Source of the DNA: Apostichopus japonicus | Taxonomy: Eukaryota > Echinodermata > Holothuroidea > Aspidochirotida > Stichopodidae | Direction: 5' to 3' | DNA: 64,000 nucleotides | NCBI RefSeq assembly: GCF_037975245.1 | Contig: NC_092562.1 | Coordinates: forward strand, 1,026,501-1,090,500 | In this document: positions 44,201-53,200 of the stretch, one piece after another | Layout of the letters: every line of letters starts with the position of its first letter | Position numbering within the stretch: position 1 is the first letter of the stretch | Position numbers and translations under genes: made by a program | Notes under the pieces: model-generated | What the model was told of the DNA's origin: nothing | The model's database searches: none | What the model saw: the letters and a program-made list of their open reading frames with translations, nothing else

Positions 44201-47200
44201 CAAATCCATCAAGTGCACTCCTGGATTTGAGCAACTAATGTTTCTTAAATGTGATGAGACTACCTCCATAATTTTCAGTACTTTCAGGTGTTTGATCTTT
44301 CTAATCAAAGTATTCATTTTTGTGGTACCTCAATCTCTCTTTCTCATGTTTTCAAACACCTTGGTATTTAACAGTAATTTCAGTGGAATGATCATATCAG
44401 TCGTTTATCCAGGAAACAAATTCCTCAAGGCGAAAGGTATTACTACACATCTTTGTGATACTTTGTCTTGTGCAGTGTTAGTCACACTTAATAATACACT
44501 ATAATACTTATGTATATCTTTCTTAATGTTCAATTATTTGGGGTAGCATGTACTGCTCTAACCTTCAACCTTCATTCTTTTAGAGACAATGGACATCTGT
44601 CTAAGTTTACATAAACACAGTTCGCATGATTCGTTACTGTTATTTCAAAAATCTCTCTATCAATAATATGCCTTGCCCTCTAGCTGATCTTCTTCATGTT
44701 TTTCAGGGAATCAATGGCTCCACCTGAAATTCTTGCAATCATTTTATTCAGTTTGACATTTTACACACTGAGTTATTGTACCCATTCCTGCAACACTCTT
44801 TCTATATACCCCATGCACAGGAAGGTTAACCTCATGTCTACACAACATACACTATACTGGGCCAAAACACTGTTCCTTGTCACATTCAGTGCCATCGATA
44901 AACCTTTAAACACTACTTTAATTACTACTTGTGTATAATTTGCAGGCTGCAATAATTCTGTTTTCTTTGCTCTTGTTCTTTCTCTTATTTTGCTTATTTC
45001 TTCCACTTAAATGTAAGGGAGGGATAATACTTATATGCTCGTCTGAGCTTCTTTTGAGTTGTTCTTAAATATACATTAAAGTTGTTGTGCTATTTAGATG
45101 TTCTTTTTATTATTGCTTTTGACTTAAATATGCGTTAGAAACTCAAACTCAGCTCATTCACTATACTAAATATTGTCAAACTGTCACCATCATTGTTCAC
45201 TCATTGTTATTCTGCCATATATACTACTTCCCTCTGCCATCACATGTATAGCAATACATACTGTACAGCATATTCCTGACTCAACATTTCTAAAGTGGCC
45301 TACGCAGTCTTGCACACCTTTTTTACTATCCATTCAAGATGGAGCAGCTGTCTATAGTGTGTGGTTCATGCTAACTATGCCTGAAAGTGTATCTACAGTA
45401 TAAGAGTTTTCCTCAATTTTCCAGACTTAACTTGCACATTTGAGAAATGTCAACACCTACTAAACAAGAAGTGTTTCTTTTTCTTTTCACTATACTTCTA
45501 AGGTGGTCACCATATTTTCTGCAGAAAAAACCCAGGGACCATGTTGTTTCCTCCACTCCCGCACCATGTTGATATCAAGGGATAATTCCTACACTGTATG
45601 ATTAAAGGGAGGGGTGGCATTTTTAGGGGCTCTCAGTGTTTTGGTTGTTATATTCTTCAAGGATGACAGTCCAATGCCAAATTTTAAAACATTTCAGAAA
45701 CAAATATTTTGTCCAAAGTCCAATGTCGAAAATGTGAAGGTAACTGGAAGACTTGTTCATCGCTAAGTACAACAATATGCTTGTCAGGTGAATTACAGTA
45801 TATTGACTTATTCAATGTCTAAGTTGCATTTATGTGTGAGCCATGAATGAAGTTCATGTTTGTAGATGTAAAACAATACAAGTTAGGTTTAAACTGCCTG
45901 TTCGACAAACAGGATGCCATGTAAAATTGATATGATGCAGGGCCTTTCCTGTGACGTTACAAGAAATCAGAGGATATTTCCGGTGACACTTTTTCATGAA
46001 ATGTCTGGACTGTCCCCAGGGATCATGTGGTCACCTTAATATCCAAATTGGCACCTTCAAATTCTGTGACTTTTCCTTATTTCCTAACAGTGTAGGAACC
46101 AAGCATGTAAATTAGGGATGTTTATGCTTGATACTTTAAACATCACTTATTCCCATCCCTGCAGAAATCATTCTGCATCTTACAAGTCAATTAGTTGATT
46201 TTGTGTCAATAGCACATTTGTAGGCTATTCTAGCTATATTTCCCCTTTTTGCTCTGTAGGATAGACAAAAAATTAAGATGGCAGCTAAAGTAAACAGAAA
46301 TTGTGGAGTGTAATCATAAAAATTCAATACCTTTAACAGTTATTAGCAACAAATTACGCTTCCAGTAGGGTTGGGCGATATTTGCTTTTTAACGTCACGA
46401 TAAATAGTTAAAAAATTATCGCGATAAGTGATAATAACGATGTTTCCTTGTTGTTTTCAGTGTGTCCGCGAACACACTTAAAACAACTGCCGGTTTCCCA
46501 CCGGTGTTTTCGCGCAGCGAACACAACAAGCATGCGTTGCGTGAGAAAAATGGCGTGGGATCCAGGGACCCGCCTTAGGGCCCCGGTGGGGTCAAGGGGT
46601 TGAACCCCTTGTGGGCCGTTCCAGGGGCGAAGGCCCCCTGAAAAATGTTGTATTTTTGAATGTCTGGCGATTAAAAATTCATAGTTGAGGATTCAAAATA
46701 CTGACAACTTTTTTAATTTAAATTGTCACAAAACTGATGAAAATTTTAACCAGAATGCAAAATGCATTGAGGTTTCGATGACTTCAATGCACTAGACTTC
46801 TGCTTGTTAGTATATAACCAGAACTAGCTGTTACAATAACACTATGGCATGCTAACACAGGTCAGTCTGTACGTGGTTATACACACCTCCATCAAAAACA
46901 GTAGGGTTCTTGTACTCAATGTTATGAATCCGCACACCAAGTATTACAAACCAAACCAAATCGCTAATAACTTCGCACATTAAGGTTGCAGAGGAGTCCA
47001 CTTATGGACAATTTAGATTGGAATATGCCCACGAAACTTCAAAGAATCAACTTGAAAGAAGCTAACACAGGTCACTGGAGGTCAACCTGAGGTCAAAGGT
47101 CACCAAAATGCAGGTCGACTATTGTATTACAATAGCGTAACTCCCAACCTTGATGGACATTTGGTTCTCAAGTTATTGCAAAAATACTAGTTTTTGACCC

Positions 47201-50200
47201 CTGATTGACCTTTGTTGACATTGGATCACATGACTGTTATGTTTTGAAACAATCCCTTACCCCATTCACAACTAGTCCCAAAATATCAACCTTGTTGGAG
47301 CCTGTCAATGGTAGTTTCACAAGTTGAGAAAAACTAGGCCAACATTACAGCCAACTCCATGAAGTGAAAACAAATCTCAAGTTCACAGGTGCTTGACCTA
47401 GTTTCTCCTTGGCAGCTGGCCAAGAAATGTTTTGAAATTCGTGGTACCTGTGCAACTTACATCCAACCAGAACTACCAATGATCTACAAATATTTTCTAG
47501 AGAAGGCATGCTTCGCCATTCAAGTGCACTATTCCATCGAAATCACATCAACTCTTTAGCAAAATATCCATACGGATGAGTGACAAGTGTTGCAGTAGCT
47601 CTAGCACTTTTATATATCTATGGTCTGCAAGCAAGCCTTGGAAGACACTGTTACACACGCACACATGTATGTAGCTATGTACATAGCAATTCAGGACTTG
47701 TAGCGACACACTTAAGTCAATGGGGATATTGTCGCAAGTTCAGATTCAAATCTACGGATGCCCGTAAGATCATTTTCAATTGTCAATAGGCTCTCCTATT
47801 CTTATGAGGCGAATCGCCCATGTCATCTACTTATAGGCTGGACGATAGGAGATACCGTATATTATGAAAAGGTTTTTACAAGTTGACCCCTGGTGACCCT
47901 AAATGACCTTCAACATCCACCAAAAACGATAGGCTTTTTGTACTTAATGTGGTCAACCTACTAACCAAATGTGAAATCAATCCAAGCTTTGCTTCTTGAG
48001 ATATCATGTTTACAAGCTTTTCACTTTTTGACCGCTGGTGACCTTAAATGACCTCTAACCTACACCAAAAACAATAGGCTTCTTGTACTCAATAAGGTTC
48101 TCCTATGTACCAAATATGAGAACTGTCCAAGCTTCCCTTCTTGAGATATCGTGTTTACAAGCTGGGCGTCACAAACACACACACACACGCACACGCACGC
48201 ATACGCATGATTGCAAAGGTTACGATTATCATCGAAACCAAAAATGACAAGTTAGAGTAGCTATTTTATGTGATAAAATAAAAAGAGATTCAATCTGTCT
48301 TACAATCTTTAAAGAGTTTTAACTTACAAAACTGTCGATACTATGAAACAAACTACGTTCGGCAAAGCCCCGTTTCTAGACTGCCTAACAATGAACAGCG
48401 TGCACTATACGAACATCAGTTTACAACTGCAGTGTTTAACCCTACTTAAATATCACAGTAGGCTGGCTACATGTGCTGCGAATTTTCCCAGGTACCTTGC
48501 CAAACAACCCCCCCTGTTTAACACCTGTTTGTTAATATTTTTGGCATGTTTCCAAAAAAACTTTTCATGGAGTAAACTATTTTGGCTCAACTCTAGAATT
48601 AATTAGGTCAGTCAGTAAAGGATCGGTAAAGTTATGCGAAATATTATCTTAGACGTTCAAGAATAGTAGGCAAATATCCCCGTAAGTAAAACACACCTCA
48701 AGTCAACCGACTCCTCCGCATGAACAAAACAATCTATTCCCCATGATACACGAGGCACAGTCTATACCATACAGACATAGCACGATATCAAGGCCCCAAT
48801 AGCTACAGTATGGCCATCTTTATGAAAGTAAACCTTGTAACCCCATGTTTTAGGCCACTTGGCATGATAAACTATATGCTAAATATTGTTTCCATGTCCT
48901 TGTAGAAAACGTCGACTTCGCAAAATACAATGAGTTGTGTTTTTGTTGTTATGTTAGATCCGTAACCGACGAAGTGGTTAGGCTATTTACTATATACTTA
49001 ACTATGGTAGGATATTAATGTTTCCTTTTTTTGTGGAAATTCTAGTAAGTACTTTCTTCTCCCCCCGCTTAACACCAGATGTCACTTATGGCTAATTCAT
49101 AAATGGGTATACTAGAGCCTTGTTTACATTAAATTAGTTGCATTTAGCACAATATGCCAGTTTCGCGTGAATTTTTCGAAAGTATTTTGCTCGATCTTTC
49201 GTAAAATTTGAAAGGTGTACCAACTTACTTTTCGTACACAATTGGTCATTTCTCTACTGATTTTCAGAGTTTTGTTCTCTGTACAGTCAATGTTGTAAAG
49301 GACGTTTTTTTTTTACGAAGTTCAAAAGTCAGTAAACCTATTTCTTTTCAACTTTCTTAACCATGGAATGCTAGAATTACATTTACACATAAAACGGAGA
49401 AAGGATAATCACTTTTTTTTCCACATTTATTTCAAATTTCTTTCACAAGAAATTATCGTCATTTGTTCAATCCTCAAAAAATATCGTCTTGAAAAAAAAT
49501 TATCGCGATAATAATAATTTGGGATATATCGCCCAACCCTAGCTTCCAGTACCTTTGACTAAGTTCATTTATGGGAGTATGAATTTACTGTGAAATTACA
49601 AGTCAATCTAACATGCAGCTGCAAGTCCATAATGTTGAACCTAATTAGCATCTACTCATTATAATCCTAGGTACTTCAACAGATATTTGATATACAAGGA
49701 ACTCATAAACTGTGGACCCTCACTTCCAACATGAATCTTTTCTATCAAACATATATCGCATGCAAGCACATTTATTAAATCTCATTACATATGACATCTC
49801 AACAATGTTTAGTTTCATGAAGTATGTCAGCCATGCAGCTCTCATGATCTTCCCTTAAAGGAATGCTAGCACCATGTGCACAACATCTTAACACAGGTTT
49901 TAACCAATGTACTCACAGTTATATTACCATAGCACGGCTTGAGTAAGTGATAGAACTCCTCCCAGTAACATAGACAAACCATTGATAGCTAGACAAGTAA
50001 CTTGTTTTTTAATATTGTGACAAGATATTAATTTGTTCATAATCTATGGCATGCATAGTACTTCCAAGGTACATTATCAGAGAAGATAACCATCACTTGG
50101 TTTGCTTGTATTAAGGAATGATTTATTACTTTATACTTACCAGGATCATCATCTGTTATAGTAATGATGGTCAAGCTATGACCAGACACAAGATGCACCA

Positions 50201-53200
50201 ATGGTGATGATGGTGGTTGTGGATCAATCAAGAACAAACCAAAGACTTCTCTCATAGTCTCGTGGGTCAAATCAGATATAATAAAGACATTCACAGGAGT
50301 GCAGGGCTGTCCAGCACTAATCGTGACATCTTGACAAGGGTCGATTGGAATTTTCACAAAGTCAAGATCTGGCGATGCTGAGCCTGCTCCTGAGGCAGCA
50401 GATGTGGACACTGTACAGAGGAGATGCATGCACAGCACATTAATTAAGTAAATCAATCAATGTAAAGGGAGCTATTGAGTTGGGTTTTTTTTTAACCTTC
50501 AGTTGAAGGTTTCACATATAAAAGCCTCAATATTACAACCAGTGCTCTTTTCATGCAATAGGATGCTGTGAGATGGCAACTAGTTTACACAGAGTAAAGG
50601 ATAAATATAAAGACTTTTACCTCCAATAATCAGTTCAAGTAAAGTTGGTTGTAGTAGCTAATAATATCTGATACCATTACTAAGATACCTACAAGTTATT
50701 GATCAGTATTACAGGCTGCTCCGGGGAATTAGAGTGCTTTTACACTATATCCGAACCAGACGTCGATGTCAGGTTCTGGTTCTGACGTCGAGATCACGGC
50801 TGTAGTGATCAAAAAGTTCAGATCCGTTCAGATCTGAATCAGATCCTCTTATTTGATGCTGGCAGAAACCAGAATCTGATCCGGACTTCGAGATCAATTT
50901 TGCAATGTAAACAATCCCGCATCAACATTATAATGCCACATGCATTCTCAAGTGAAATTCCAGTCCTGTATCATGCATGTGCTAATCCCTACTTACGTTG
51001 ACTGCACGTGGGCCGTACATAGTGTAGTATTGTCACCCTAAGGCTATGCAACCATGACAATGAAAGTTTAGGAGTATGTGTAGTACGCGGTCTGAGGCTG
51101 CGCATCACACATTTCCAATCCAATTTGTTTACCAACATCCTGTAAAAAGATGCAGAGGATCAGAGTACAACTCAAGTGTAGATGTGCCCGGATCAATGCA
51201 TAAGGTTACCCATGGAGATATGATAACATCAGGGGATCTAATCAGGATTTAGTGTAAAAGCACCCTAAGTCCTCTGGTATCGCAATCCAAAATGACATAC
51301 AAAATGGTCACATTGCTATATAAATGCAAACATGTGTAGCAGTGCTTTACACAGAGATCATGCAGTATTTTATAAGAATGTAACTCAGGGACTTCAAAAC
51401 TGCTACAAAAGTTGAACACTAAATTATTCCCTATGCTGTTGTCAGTTTTTTATTTAACCTGTAATCAGTCTCAATGTCTAAAGTCATTAAAGTTAGTGTT
51501 CAAAATTCAAGCATGAAAGGTAGAAAATGTAGCAAACTTCAATAGGCCTACAATCATGCAAATGATTCACATTAAGACTGATTCATTTATAATGATAAGG
51601 TATCTGATATTACCTATTTTACCTGTAATTATACTGACATACAGTACTATTTCTCTCAAGCAGAAGAGATACTTTTAATTTTAGATCTAGTTTAACCAAG
51701 GTGCAGTTGACAATTAAAGAAAGATGAAAACCAGCCCCCCCCCCCCACCTCTCCAATTTACCCCTCTCATACCTGTCAAGTTGCATGTGATCAAATACAG
51801 TACTACACAGTAATTAAGGGCCAAAACAAACAGTTTGATAGAAAAATATTTGAAAAACCACAAATGATGAGACTCAGCAGCTAACTGCAATAAAATAAAT
51901 GGAAACATACAAATAGCCCGAATTTTAATGTCCAATTGAAATATTTCAATTCAACAACTTTTAATAGTGAGGCTATTATCTCTTGCCTGTAGGTTTCAGT
52001 CACCCTTGCCTTGAGATGATATAAGTTACTTTCATATTTTCTTCATTGTCAATATGCTTGCACCCATGAGAAGTCTAGTCAAACCATTTTATGTACTTTT
52101 ATGTTTTTGCCAAATCAAATCACAATGCATTCACAAAGCTTACAACACTTTCATCTTCTAAAACCAAAGAAAAAAATAAGCCCAAACCTTGAAGGGTTAC
52201 TTCTTCTGAAGATGGTTTTCGACAGACTTGAACAGTAACTGCTTTTTGTCCAACATGTCCTTCAGTTACTGTTATCTCCTTAGGACTCAGGTATGCAGCA
52301 ATGGCTAAAGGTGTTAAATGAGATAAATTTCAATATATCTCACAATTAACTTGAGATATAAAATGACATCTTGGATCACTGAGGTCTATTTTGAATACAT
52401 TCTGTGTAAAATATATAAGTTGAAACTTGTTCTATTAGTTATTATTTGAGATGTTCAATTAAGAAAATATTTACAGCTTTAAAGTAGATTTTAAAGCAAT
52501 ATGGTGAATATAAACAACTATTAATATATATATATAACACAAAAGGAACAATCAATTATCTCTAGTAAATTTTGTAAGCCTAATTTTGTTTTTGCTGTGA
52601 AAGCTCTTTGTGCATGTTACTTTGAAAAAACCCAGAAGACTGTGTTCTTGCCTTTAAAAAATTTTAACACATTTTCACCTGATAGGTAACTGATTAAAAA
52701 ATAACCGCAGTTTTAAAGTTAAACCACCTATAACATCACAGAGTTCCAGCTCTCTTGACACTAACAGAGCTACAGTATTTGTAACAATCACTTGTTGACT
52801 CCAACCAAGTAGAACATTGATAAGCAAAGTCTACATTCTATGCAAATGTATTCCTATGTGCAGCATTACAGGTCTTTCATGATCACTGTGATGCCATCAA
52901 AATGTTATGTTCTTCATCAACCAGAGCTACCAGTTCATTTCAGCAATGAACCAACACTTAGTGTTCTATGACTCATTCATGACTTTATCTTATTCATTGC
53001 AAGTATTTGAAAACTGTTTAATGTTCAACTCTACTTACCCTAGACAACCTCTAACAACCATCTCAGTCCATCATAACAATTTATTTAACCTTTTGACCTT
53101 TAGACTTCAACTAAGCTGACAAGGACCAAGTGTGTTAAAGACTCCCATTAACAGTGTCTGCTATCAGAAACAAATGCAACTGTAGTTATGTGCATTATTT

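Noticed and set aside
47580-48606. Frames inside the 3.2-kb hAT element as a possible transposase
   Set aside because: Short, without the hAT dimerisation motif or any zinc-finger pattern, and interrupted.
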